From Clostridia bacterium (GTDB taxonomy: Bacteria; Bacillota; Clostridia; Christensenellales; Aristaeellaceae), in NCBI GenBank assembly GCA_017936375.1, contig JAGBFR010000016.1:1-56572 (forward strand): a stretch of 56,572 nucleotides of DNA. Direction: 5' to 3'. How positions within the stretch are numbered: position 1 is the first letter of the stretch; each line of letters opens with the position of its first letter. The translations under genes were made by a program, and so were the position numbers. Under the pieces are notes generated by a model. That model did not search any database and was not told where the DNA came from. It saw only the letters and a program-made list of their open reading frames with translations. Below, piece after piece: positions 12,403 to 18,970 of this stretch.

Positions 12403-12734
12403 CAGATGTCACCCTCCTTCCTGTGAAGGCTCTTTCCGGTGCTGAAGCCCTCAGGGTATCGCTCCATCAGCTTGACGATATTCTCCCTGCCGACTTCCTC
12501 CAGCGTCCAGTCCATAGCCGTGCAGAATTCTGCGATGAACCACAGCAGGTCACCAAGTTCCTTCTTCATGTGCTGGGGGTCGATTGCGTGACCCTGATAG
12601 TCCTTCTGGAACAGCCCGTGGATTTCGCCCACCTCACTGGTCATGCCGTGAAGGGCGTGATACATCTGCTGGGTGGAATGAAGCTTGGGGTTGATCGTCC
12701 GCGCCGCCAGGCGCTGGTATTCGTTCATCTGCAT
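12402..12734 (-). CDS. MazG-like nucleotide pyrophosphohydrolase
   Basis: 110 residues from ATG 12734 (SD GGAGG, 9 bases). Helical bundle with HGMTSEVGEIHGLFQKDYQG (E-x-x-E type metal ligands) and HMKKELGDLLWFIAEFCTAM (the ExxD motif), as in MazG / dUTPase-like all-alpha NTP pyrophosphatases. Phage copies are thought to clean nucleotide pools or lower alarmone levels. The stop codon and the next start overlap at 12402. Paired with the ThyX-like gene, hinting at dNTP pool control. Confidence 0.75.
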   Translation of the reverse strand: MQMNEYQRLAARTINPKLHSTQQMYHALHGMTSEVGEIHGLFQKDYQGHAIDPQHMKKELGDLLWFIAEFCTAMDWTLEEVGRENIVKLMERYPEGFSTGKSLHRKEGDI

Positions 12735-12738
12735 GTGA

Positions 12739-13074
12739 TTAAACCTCCTTGATGCGGATGCCGTGGAAGTGCAGCATCATTTTTCGTTTCAGTATGTATT
12801 CCTTGGTCTTGAAGCCCTTGGTGTCCTCAACGACCTGTTTGCCTGTCTTGCAGTCGGTGTATACGAAGTCAGCCACATAGGTGACAGCCCGTTCAATCAC
12901 CTTTCCGCTTTCGTCTCGCTGGGCGGGGATCAGCACGAACCCGACCTGGCGCTTCAGGTCTTTGATGGCCTTGCCGCGCTCCAGCAGCCGAAGTTCTGCA
13001 TATCGCTGGGCTTCCTTCTGGCTGTCGAAGGTCTTGCCGTCATAGGTGACCTTCTTGGCTCCGTATTTGCTCAT
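12739..13074 (-). CDS. DUF1064 phage nuclease-like protein
   Basis: 111 residues from ATG 13074 (MSKYGAKKVTYDGKTFDSQK). FDSQKEAQRYAELRLLERGK, then YVADFVYTDCKTGKQVVEDT followed by KGFKT are the DUF1064 pattern (E, then D-x-n-E-D-x-K), a PD-(D/E)xK nuclease fold often suggested to be a junction resolvase or repair endonuclease. The E, D, E and K expected at the active site are present. Located in the early operon between the MazG-like and radical SAM genes. Confidence 0.75.
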   Translation of the reverse strand: MSKYGAKKVTYDGKTFDSQKEAQRYAELRLLERGKAIKDLKRQVGFVLIPAQRDESGKVIERAVTYVADFVYTDCKTGKQVVEDTKGFKTKEYILKRKMMLHFHGIRIKEV

Positions 13075-13079
13075 GTTCA

Positions 13080-13889
13080 TCACTTCCTCAGATTGCAGCA
13101 GTCGTTTTTGTCATGATTGACGCATTCACGCCAATACTCATAGTGTTCTGTCACATCTTCGCAGACGGACACTTCATCAAATCCAGTGACCTTGGCCAGA
13201 TATTCAATCTTCTTCTCCAGCGGAAGATGCTGATACCCGGCATGCTTGACCGTCCATTCGCTGTAGTCCAGCGGAAGCCACTGCTTAATCCAGTGATTGA
13301 CCCGCAGGAATTCCACGATGATCTTGTTGCAGCGGATGCTGTTCAGCTGCTCAAAGTCCACAAACTGCGGAACGTAGGGTGACAGCCGGACGGCCACGTC
13401 AAAGCCTTCCGCATGCAGGGCTTCAATGGCCGCAATCCTGCGCCTGGTGCTGACTGCCTTTTCGCAGGGAATCCATGTCGTGCTGATCTGGATGTGTGCT
13501 TTCTCTTTATCAAGAATGTGCATGTATTCACATACCATGTCAGACTTGGTGACGATCAGATATCCGATGCCGTACTGATTCAGCAGCCGGATGACCTCCC
13601 GTGTAACATGTTCCTGTCCCTCCAGCGGCTGGAAGCAATCCGTCATCCCGCCAAGGCGAACAATGGAGCCTTTCGGGATCTTCGCAATCCTGCGCTCAAT
13701 CTTCCCGATGTCCGCAACGGACGGTTCCTTCGCATCCCACAGGTTCCTGAAGTTCAGCAGGCTCTTGGCGTAGCAGTAGGAACAGTCGTGCTGGCATCCG
13801 CAGCCGTAGGTATCAAGCCTTGTGTTGTATCGGCACTTGCCGCCCTCATTTCCGGCCACCTCTTTGTAAAAGCTTTTGAATTCCTTCAT
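13080..13889 (-). CDS. Radical SAM protein of phage type
   Basis: 269 residues, SD AAAGGGG before ATG 13889. CQHDCSYCYA (about residues 33-42) is the CxxxCxxC motif for the SAM-bound 4Fe-4S cluster; GSIVRLGGMTDCFQPLEGQE and YLIVTKSDMV follow as in spore-photoproduct-lyase-like and Rv2578c-like radical SAM proteins. C-terminal cysteines (CVNHDKNDCCNLRK) could hold a further cluster. It is adjacent to a PP-loop sulfur-type protein (13943..14986), so a joint base modification or sulfur chemistry is plausible. Substrate unknown. Confidence 0.8.
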   Translation of the reverse strand: MKEFKSFYKEVAGNEGGKCRYNTRLDTYGCGCQHDCSYCYAKSLLNFRNLWDAKEPSVADIGKIERRIAKIPKGSIVRLGGMTDCFQPLEGQEHVTREVIRLLNQYGIGYLIVTKSDMVCEYMHILDKEKAHIQISTTWIPCEKAVSTRRRIAAIEALHAEGFDVAVRLSPYVPQFVDFEQLNSIRCNKIIVEFLRVNHWIKQWLPLDYSEWTVKHAGYQHLPLEKKIEYLAKVTGFDEVSVCEDVTEHYEYWRECVNHDKNDCCNLRK

Positions 13890-13942
13890 TCGTTCTGACC
13901 CCTTTCTCTTTGAGGTCAGAAACGGTCTATCTTCCAGAAGAA

Positions 13943-14986
13943 TTATTCGTAAGGAATCCCGATGTACTCCATGACCTTCCTAAGGCCAAGCCCGTCCTTG
14001 CTTGGTTGCCATACGCCGTCAACCATCTCGCCGCCGTTCATGCAGTATGCGTACTGCTTTGGATGCGTTTGCTTCATCCGCTGGAAGCGGTTCGGCTCCT
14101 TCTCCATGTGACAGCCGAACATGCAGAACATGCAGCCTGTCCTGTCACAGCCCGTGGATTCAAGGACATCTTCCGCTTCATAACAGCCCAGATAGTCAAT
14201 GATGTTCATCTGGCCTTTTATGGTGTCGTGCTGGGCCACCCGGATTTCTCCATATACGGGGCAGTATGGGACATTGAACTGCTTTGTGTAGTGCAGAACG
14301 TCCTGTTCAGTCCAGAAGGCCATCGGCTGTGAAATAGGAACCTTTGCTTCAAAGGCATTGCATCCGTTTTCGCGCCACGACTGCTCACGGTTCGGGCTTT
14401 CGCAGGCCATGGTTCCAATAATCGCTTTCCTTCCCGTCTGCTTTCCGTACTTATTGACAGGCTTGTGTTTCATGATTTCGCAGCACTTCGCCGACACGTT
14501 GAAGGGCGCATCAATCAGGAACGACCATTTACCGCCTGTGACAAACTTGGTCTTTTCTTCGCCCCTGATCCACTTGGCCCGCATGGAATCTGGGTGCCGC
14601 TTTGCTGTTTCGATATACCCGGATACACGTTTACTGGCAACGGGGTATCCGTATTTCTTGATGATCTCATCAAACCGCATTTCCGGCCTGATGATCTCCA
14701 CATCAGAATTGAAGCAGGGGAACTTCCCGGCCTTGATGTCCCGCACGAATCGCTGGATTTCGGGATACTCCAGACCCGTGTTGACGAACACGGCAGGGAT
14801 ATCATCATACATGCCATCCACGATGTGCTTCAGCACCGTGCTGTCCTTGCCACCGCTGAAGGAGACGTACACATCCCCGTGCCAGTAGTCCACCCAGTCC
14901 CTGATGCGCCGCTGGGTCATCAGGATCTTGGCTTCCAGCGGCAGGGACTGCATCTGCTGCAAGTCACCTTTGCTGTGACGGCTCAT
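13943..14986 (-). CDS. PP-loop / PAPS-reductase-like phage protein with Cys cluster
   Basis: 347 residues. The PP-loop SFSGGKDSTVLKHIVDG (about residues 43-59) binds and activates with ATP, as in PAPS reductases, DndC and tRNA thiolases; VNTGLEYPEIQRFV follows as in PAPS reductases. The C-terminal cluster CDRTGCMFCMFGCHMEKEPN could ligate Fe-S. Phage members are common in gut Firmicutes, but their substrate is unknown; simple sulfate assimilation is unlikely in a phage. Its start overlaps the gene upstream (GAATGAGC). Pairing with a radical SAM gene is the main clue to function. Confidence 0.75.
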   Translation of the reverse strand: MSRHSKGDLQQMQSLPLEAKILMTQRRIRDWVDYWHGDVYVSFSGGKDSTVLKHIVDGMYDDIPAVFVNTGLEYPEIQRFVRDIKAGKFPCFNSDVEIIRPEMRFDEIIKKYGYPVASKRVSGYIETAKRHPDSMRAKWIRGEEKTKFVTGGKWSFLIDAPFNVSAKCCEIMKHKPVNKYGKQTGRKAIIGTMACESPNREQSWRENGCNAFEAKVPISQPMAFWTEQDVLHYTKQFNVPYCPVYGEIRVAQHDTIKGQMNIIDYLGCYEAEDVLESTGCDRTGCMFCMFGCHMEKEPNRFQRMKQTHPKQYAYCMNGGEMVDGVWQPSKDGLGLRKVMEYIGIPYE

Positions 14987-15165
14987 TCGTCCTCATCTCC
15001 ATCCTCAGAATCTTCGTTCACTCTCTGCCGGAAGTTCTCGTTCAGACATCCCTTGCAGATCACGTCACCGTTGATGACGTACCAGAAATTCTCAGGGACG
15101 GTGTGTTCGCAGTAATCACACACAGGCTTGCTGCTCTCCATACACATCCGCTCTGTCAATGCCAT
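14983..15165 (-). CDS. 60-residue zinc-ribbon phage protein
   Basis: MALTERMCMESSKPVCDYCE onward; the knuckles CDYCEH and CKGC probably bind zinc, and the tail EDSEDGDEDE is very acidic. SD AAAGGA lies 5 bases before ATG 15165. Overlaps the upstream gene by 50 bases and the PP-loop gene by 4. Function unknown. Confidence 0.5.
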   Translation of the reverse strand: MALTERMCMESSKPVCDYCEHTVPENFWYVINGDVICKGCLNENFRQRVNEDSEDGDEDE

Positions 15166-15304
15166 CCATCCTTTCTCCAGTCTCTTTGTCCACCCGATGC
15201 AGGGTGATTTTCACGCCGTATTCCTCGCCGTACTTGTCCGTCAGGATGTCGGACAGCACCCGTGCGATTCTGTCAGCCAATCCAGGCGGGTATTGAATCG
15301 CCAT
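15116..15304 (-). CDS. 62-residue phage protein
   Basis: Starts MAIQYPPGLADRIARVLSDI and ends IDRADVYGEQQACV. SD AAGGGGTG before ATG 15304 is good. N-terminal helix followed by a predicted strand-rich part (VKITLHRVDKETGERM). Second gene of the leftward early operon after the Cro-like gene. No family recognised. Confidence 0.5.
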   Translation of the reverse strand: MAIQYPPGLADRIARVLSDILTDKYGEEYGVKITLHRVDKETGERMDGIDRADVYGEQQACV

Positions 15305-15328
15305 AAAATCACCCCTTTCCTTGTTTTG

Positions 15329-15424
15329 TCAGCCTTTGTTCTTTTCGGCCAGCCACGCCTTCAGGCGCTGTTCGTTGGCCTTTTTGATGTCGGCCAGAAG
15401 CCGAAGCTTTTCTTTGATGGTCAT
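15329..15424 (-). CDS. 31-residue basic peptide gene
   Basis: MTIKEKLRLLADIKKANEQR followed by LKAWLAEKNKG; SD GAGGTG 6 bases before ATG 15424. One amphipathic helix. It is the first reading frame after operator copy 1 (15444..15458) and so would be the first product of a promoter there. Short helical peptides of this kind at the start of early operons are common but rarely studied. Confidence 0.5.
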   Translation of the reverse strand: MTIKEKLRLLADIKKANEQRLKAWLAEKNKG

Positions 15425-15465
15425 TCGTATCACCTCTATATAATTAGCTTTAAGCTAACCTGTGG

Positions 15466-15660
15466 TTAAAAAAATTTGAGCATGTCATAAGGAACGGAGT
15501 AGACCTCACAAATCTTGTCGATCATCGGCTGGTTCGGAAAGGTCTTCTTCGCTTCCCAATTCTTGACCGTGCTGATGCTCACGCCAAACCTGTCAGCTGC
15601 TTCCGCAAGCGTCATGTCAGCGTTGACCCTTGCGGCCTTCATGGACACCTTGTACAGCAT
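15466..15660 (-). CDS. Cro-like XRE-family regulator
   Basis: 64 residues. Strong SD (GGAGG, 9 bases) before ATG 15660. One HTH: MTLAEAADRFGVSISTVKNW followed by EAKKTFPNQPMIDKICEVYS, the Xre/Cro pattern. First gene read leftward from the lysogeny promoter, opposite the CI-like gene, as for a Cro repressor that keeps the lytic programme on. It is flanked by copies of the palindromic operator. Confidence 0.82.
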   Translation of the reverse strand: MLYKVSMKAARVNADMTLAEAADRFGVSISTVKNWEAKKTFPNQPMIDKICEVYSVPYDMLKFF

Positions 15661-15714
15661 TGCATTTCCTCCTTCTTCGTTGATTGAAATCAGCTTAAAG
15701 CTAACTTCGGGATT

Positions 15715-15743
15715 AGAATACTATATCAAAATAATTTTGTCAA
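15715..15743 (-). promoter_or_regulatory. Leftward lytic promoter
   Basis: Minus strand -35 TTGACA (15738..15743, consensus), 17-bp spacer, -10 TATTCT (15715..15720). Operator copy 3 overlaps the -35 end, and copy 2 lies just downstream of the expected start, so CI binding would block it. Confidence 0.8.
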
Positions 15744-15774
15744 TAGCTTTCGGCTAATATTTTGCGCTTTTATA

Positions 15775-15803
15775 TTTACTTTTAAGCTAATGTGTTGTAT
15801 TAT
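15775..15803 (+). promoter_or_regulatory. Rightward CI promoter
   Basis: -35 TTTACT (15775..15780), 17-bp spacer, -10 TATTAT (15798..15803). The spacer contains operator copy 4, allowing autoregulation of the repressor gene. Confidence 0.65.
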
Positions 15804-15833
15804 TTATTCAGAAAAGCCAAGGAGGTGATAGAA

Positions 15834-16187
15834 ATGGCTCAATGGTCAAAAGAAGTCTTCGCCAGGAATCTGAGGAAGTACATGGACAGGGCTGGCAAAA
15901 GTCAAAAAGACATGGCCGACATCGTTGGTGTTTCTACTGCGACATTCAGCGACTATATCAATGCGAAAAAATACCCTCGTATTGACAAAATTGATATTCT
16001 TGCAGATTATTTCGGGATACTCAAGAGTGATCTTATAGAAGACAAAGGCGAAGAAATAAAAGAACCCGCCATGTTTGACGGGTTATCGGAGAACCAGAAG
16101 AAGCTTATTGAATTTGCTCAGACTGTTCCAGATGACAAGGCTGCGATGATTCTGAAAGTAATTCAGTCAATCGTGGAATCTGACTGA
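15834..16187 (+). CDS. CI-like prophage repressor without protease domain
   Basis: 117 residues from ATG 15834, with SD AAGGAGGTG. N-terminal XRE HTH: KSQKDMADIVGVSTATFSDY followed by INAKKYPRIDKIDILADYFG. The C-terminal 50 residues (FDGLSENQKKLIEFAQTVPD...) are a short helical dimerisation part; there is no S24 self-cleaving domain, so RecA-stimulated cleavage cannot inactivate it. Induction must use another route; the LexA-box-controlled antisense gene at 16105..16254 is the obvious candidate. Confidence 0.85.
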   Translation: MAQWSKEVFARNLRKYMDRAGKSQKDMADIVGVSTATFSDYINAKKYPRIDKIDILADYFGILKSDLIEDKGEEIKEPAMFDGLSENQKKLIEFAQTVPDDKAAMILKVIQSIVESD

Positions 16188-16254
16188 CCACCTTGTCCAC
16201 CTGCTCTGGGGTTAATGTTAATATGTATGATATCAGTTTATCTGTGTCACTCAT
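16105..16254 (-). CDS. 49-residue SOS-controlled gene antisense to the repressor
   Basis: Starts MSDTDKLISYILTLTPEQVD and ends SSQPCHLEQSEQIQ. SD AAAGGAG about 10 bases before ATG 16254. The last 83 bases lie antisense to the 3' end of the CI-like gene. Two LexA-type boxes lie 27-51 bases upstream. Helical, with TLTPEQVDKVVSQIPRLTEL resembling short helical segments of other phage regulators. An anti-repressor role, like the LexA-controlled Tum or AntO-type proteins of other phages, is inference; coding status is supported by the SD and regulatory sites. Confidence 0.5.
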   Translation of the reverse strand: MSDTDKLISYILTLTPEQVDKVVSQIPRLTELLSESSQPCHLEQSEQIQ

Positions 16255-16280
16255 TCAAGCATTCTCCTTTCCACCGGGGC

Positions 16281-16305
16281 AAACGTTTGTTCTGAACTAA
16301 TGTTC
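16281..16305. promoter_or_regulatory. Two LexA-type (SOS) boxes
   Basis: AAACGTTTGTTC (16281..16292) and GAACTAATGTTC (16294..16305) fit the Firmicutes LexA core GAACN4GTTC (first with one mismatch). A plausible leftward -10 (TATACA on the minus strand, just upstream of the boxes around 16316..16321) would place them over the transcript start of 16105..16254. Confidence 0.65.
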
Positions 16306-16490
16306 TGAAAACATTGTATATTATGTGATTGATTGAAAGCAATGGAACTTGTTTCCATGCTGAAATGACTTGAACAGCGGGGGTGCCGCAGCACCACCTG
16401 AACACCCCCACTGCCGGAAGATAGGCCATTTCTGACCTGGATATAGCCTATCATTTTGTAAGCAGAATTTACAGCCCAAAGTAAGGGGAT

Positions 16491-16524
16491 TATACGGTAA
16501 TATATCGGAATAATACGGAAATAC
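16491..16524. repeat. Three 10-bp phased repeats before the HTH gene
   Basis: TATACGGTAA, TATATCGGAA and TAATACGGAA lie head to tail with an exact 10-bp period. They are upstream of the gene starting at 16581, so they may be its operator. The stretch 16306..16580 otherwise holds no convincing gene; a small inverted repeat AGGGTTTAACCCT lies at about 16542..16554. Confidence 0.5.
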
Positions 16525-16580
16525 ACACGCCCCTTTCTTGAGGGTTTAACCCTAATGAATTACAAAATGGAGTATGTATC

Positions 16581-17219
16581 ATGAAAAAGAAGACTGATTT
16601 TGCAAGCAAGCCCTATAACAGATGCCTTTCCTGTCCGCATAGGAAGGTTCGCTGCGATGGCCCCCGTACTGCTGGATTGACGCTTGACCGCTGGTGTGAG
16701 TACATGCGTGACCTCAAAGAGATTAACGGCTTGACCAATGCCGAAATCGCAGAAATCGCCGATATCTCCGTCAAGACCGTCGAAAGACTGATGGCCGGAA
16801 ATCCTGATAAAGACATTTATCGTGATACGGCCAGACGCATTGAGGATGCCATCATTGGTTCTTCCAACACATATCCGTGCTATCTGGCCTTTGAGGAAGA
16901 AAACCGCCCGGACGAACAGCGTCTGAATGACGCTATGCGTGAACTGGAACGTGCGCTTGACGATAACAGGGATTACAGGGCTGCGCTGGACAATATTCAT
17001 GATTCATACAGGGCAGAAATGGAGACGATCCGCGCCGATGCGCAGAAGAAGATTGACTTTCTGCTGGAGCAGATTGCGCGGCTTCGTGCGGACAATGACA
17101 ACCTCTGGGCTGAGAACAACAGAAAGTCCAAGGTGGTTGACATGTTCCTTCCGCTCATTCAAAAATATAACGCTTTGCATGTAGACAAGAAGGATGACCA
17201 ACAGACATTTGATGCCTGA
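16581..17219 (+). CDS. HTH and coiled-coil prophage regulator
   Basis: 212 residues. N-terminal CLSCPHRKVRCDGPRT (Cys/His-rich, probably zinc-binding), then an HTH (GLTNAEIAEIADISVKTVER), followed by YPCYLAFEEE and a long coiled coil (RADAQKKIDFLLEQIARLRA). This architecture is common in gut Clostridia prophages and mobile elements, usually near the integrase or repressor. Reads rightward with the CI-like and integrase genes, so it is probably expressed in the lysogen. DNA target unknown; the 10-bp repeats upstream are candidates. Confidence 0.7.
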   Translation: MKKKTDFASKPYNRCLSCPHRKVRCDGPRTAGLTLDRWCEYMRDLKEINGLTNAEIAEIADISVKTVERLMAGNPDKDIYRDTARRIEDAIIGSSNTYPCYLAFEEENRPDEQRLNDAMRELERALDDNRDYRAALDNIHDSYRAEMETIRADAQKKIDFLLEQIARLRADNDNLWAENNRKSKVVDMFLPLIQKYNALHVDKKDDQQTFDA

Positions 17220-17276
17220 TTATATTGAAGCTCATGACATTCAGAGAAGAAATATGACATATTGAGGAAGAATCAA

Positions 17277-17474
17277 ATGGAAAAGAAAGTGTTTATTATT
17301 TTCATGGACGATCCAGAAAACTACGGCTATTTACCCTCCATGATAAAAGGATATATACATGGAACTGAGGAAGAAGCAGCGGCCTATTGTGATGAACTGA
17401 ATAAGGGCGTAAAACACTATTATGATAAATATACTTTTGACGAACTCGATTGTTTGAATCCACAAAGGCAATAA
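17277..17474 (+). CDS. 65-residue protein of unknown function
   Basis: Starts MEKKVFIIFMDDPENYGYLP and ends DELDCLNPQRQ. SD GAGGAAG upstream of ATG 17277. Mixed alpha/beta, with GYIHGTEEEAAAYCDELNKG as a helix. Lies between the HTH regulator and the integrase, same direction, with lower GC than host genes. No family recognised. Confidence 0.6.
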   Translation: MEKKVFIIFMDDPENYGYLPSMIKGYIHGTEEEAAAYCDELNKGVKHYYDKYTFDELDCLNPQRQ

Positions 17475-17542
17475 TGTCTTTGCAACTTAGAAACACGAAT
17501 AAGAAGGAATGCATGATACTATATGACAAAGGACGATGAAAT

Positions 17543-18913
17543 ATGACAATTTTAAGAGCAGGACTATACGAACGTGTATCAACAGAGGAACAGGCCCTGC
17601 GCGGTTACTCCATAGAAACACAGATTGATAATCTGACAGAATACTGTGAAAAGAACAAGCTGAAAATCGTGGATCATTACACGGATGAGGGTATTTCCGG
17701 CGCAAAACCGCCGCTGAAGCGTCCGTCCCTCCAGCGTCTGCTTGATGACGTTCAGGCCGGAAAGATTGATATTATCCTGTTCACCAAGCTTGACCGCTGG
17801 TTCCGCTCCGTGAAGGAATACTTCAAGGTGCAGGAAATTCTGGACAAGCACGGTGTCCAATGGAGAGCCATCCATGAGAACTATGACACCACCACGGCCA
17901 ACGGACAGATGGCCATCACCATCTTCCTGGCCGTGGCGCAGAATGAGCGTGACCGCACAGCGGAGCGTATCAAGGTAGTCTTTGAGCATAAGCGCAAGAA
18001 CAAGGAAGCTTGCTTTGGTGGCCCGAATAAGCCGATGGGATACATGAAGGTGAAGGACGAAAACGGCATTCGCCGTCTGGTCAAAGACCCGGAGCAGGAG
18101 CAGATGACACAGGAGTTCTGGGACATCCTTGTCAAGAAGAATAACCTTGCCGCCGCCGTCCGTCATATGCTCAATGAGTACGGTGTCAGTAAGTCGCACA
18201 AGACCTGGTTAAGGATTGCCCGTTCCCCTTTCTATTGCGGAATGTGGGAAGGCATTGAAGATTTCTGTGAACCGTATGTCAGCAAGAAGGATTGGCTGAT
18301 GGTGCAGGAATCGGCAGAGCGCAGACGGCAGGATACAAGGGCAAAGGGTGTCTATCTGTTCTCCGGCATGATCCGCTGCCCGGAATGCGGAATGATCCTC
18401 TGCGGAACGTACAAGTACAATGTCCGCAAGGGGGAAAAATACAGGTATCAGACATATCGCTGCCGTTTCAAATTTACGACATGCACATACAAGCACAGCC
18501 CGTCTGAGATCAAAACAGAAAGATGGCTGCTGAAGAATCTAAGGCCGCTGCTTGAAAAAGAAATTCATGAACACGAACTGGAAAAGGCGAAGCCGAAGAA
18601 AAAGCCGAAGAGCAAGCTGCCCGCCCTGAAGGAGCGCCAGCGCCGTCTGAATGTCATGTACATGGCTGGCAATATGTCGGATGCCGATTATCTCAAAGAG
18701 GATGCAGAACTGAAGCTTGCCATTGCCAAGGCAGAATCTGAAGCCCCGCCGCCTGAACGTGACATCACACCTTTACAGGAACTTTTGAAGACCGACTTTG
18801 AAGGAATCTATAAAACGCTTGAACCCGAAGAGAAAAGACGCTTCTGGCGCAGTATCATCAAGGAAATCAAATTTGATAACAAAGACATTGTTGATGTTAT
18901 ATTTTGCGATTGA
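17543..18913 (+). CDS. Large serine recombinase (phage integrase)
   Basis: 456 residues, normal for large serine integrases. N-terminal resolvase domain with nucleophile Ser13 in YERVSTEEQ and the conserved FTKLDRWFRS and QNERDRTAERI segments; recombinase domain (about 150-260); zinc ribbon CPECGMILCG...CRFKFTTC (about 275-315); C-terminal coiled coil (PALKERQRRLNVMYMAGNMS). It ends 46 bases before recognisable host sirtuin sequence, so it lies at the right attachment junction. Catalyses insertion between short att sites; excision would need a directionality factor not identified here. Confidence 0.95.
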   Translation: MTILRAGLYERVSTEEQALRGYSIETQIDNLTEYCEKNKLKIVDHYTDEGISGAKPPLKRPSLQRLLDDVQAGKIDIILFTKLDRWFRSVKEYFKVQEILDKHGVQWRAIHENYDTTTANGQMAITIFLAVAQNERDRTAERIKVVFEHKRKNKEACFGGPNKPMGYMKVKDENGIRRLVKDPEQEQMTQEFWDILVKKNNLAAAVRHMLNEYGVSKSHKTWLRIARSPFYCGMWEGIEDFCEPYVSKKDWLMVQESAERRRQDTRAKGVYLFSGMIRCPECGMILCGTYKYNVRKGEKYRYQTYRCRFKFTTCTYKHSPSEIKTERWLLKNLRPLLEKEIHEHELEKAKPKKKPKSKLPALKERQRRLNVMYMAGNMSDADYLKEDAELKLAIAKAESEAPPPERDITPLQELLKTDFEGIYKTLEPEEKRRFWRSIIKEIKFDNKDIVDVIFCD

Positions 18914-18920
18914 AAAATAA

Positions 18921-18970
18921 CCTATATTTTTTTACGAAAAAATCAGGTCTTACATACATATCTCAACGGA
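18921..18970. other. Prophage right junction (attR region)
   Basis: Just after the integrase stop the sequence is AT-rich (TATATTTTTTTACGAAAAAA...). From about 18959 it becomes in-frame sirtuin coding sequence (ATC TCA ACG GAA TCG GGC = ISTESG). The switch must occur within about 18940..18970. The exact core needs the left junction, which is outside the window. Confidence 0.7.

Larger units (their letters stand above)
15444..15790. promoter_or_regulatory. Four palindromic operators of the lysogeny switch
   Basis: Copies of TTAGCTTTAAGCTAA: perfect at 15444..15458; TCAGCTTAAAGCTAA at 15690..15704; AATAGCTTTCGGCTA at 15743..15757; and a half-diverged TTACTTTTAAGCTAA at 15776..15790. They flank the Cro-like gene and the CI-like start. 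The fourth lies in the spacer of the CI promoter and the third touches the -35 of the leftward promoter, as in classical CI/Cro control. Confidence 0.85.

Noticed and set aside
16247-16526. Two leftward open frames of 60 and 91 residues upstream of the CI-like gene
   Set aside because: No SD at their starts, unlikely composition, and they cover the LexA boxes and promoter of the better supported 16105..16254 gene.
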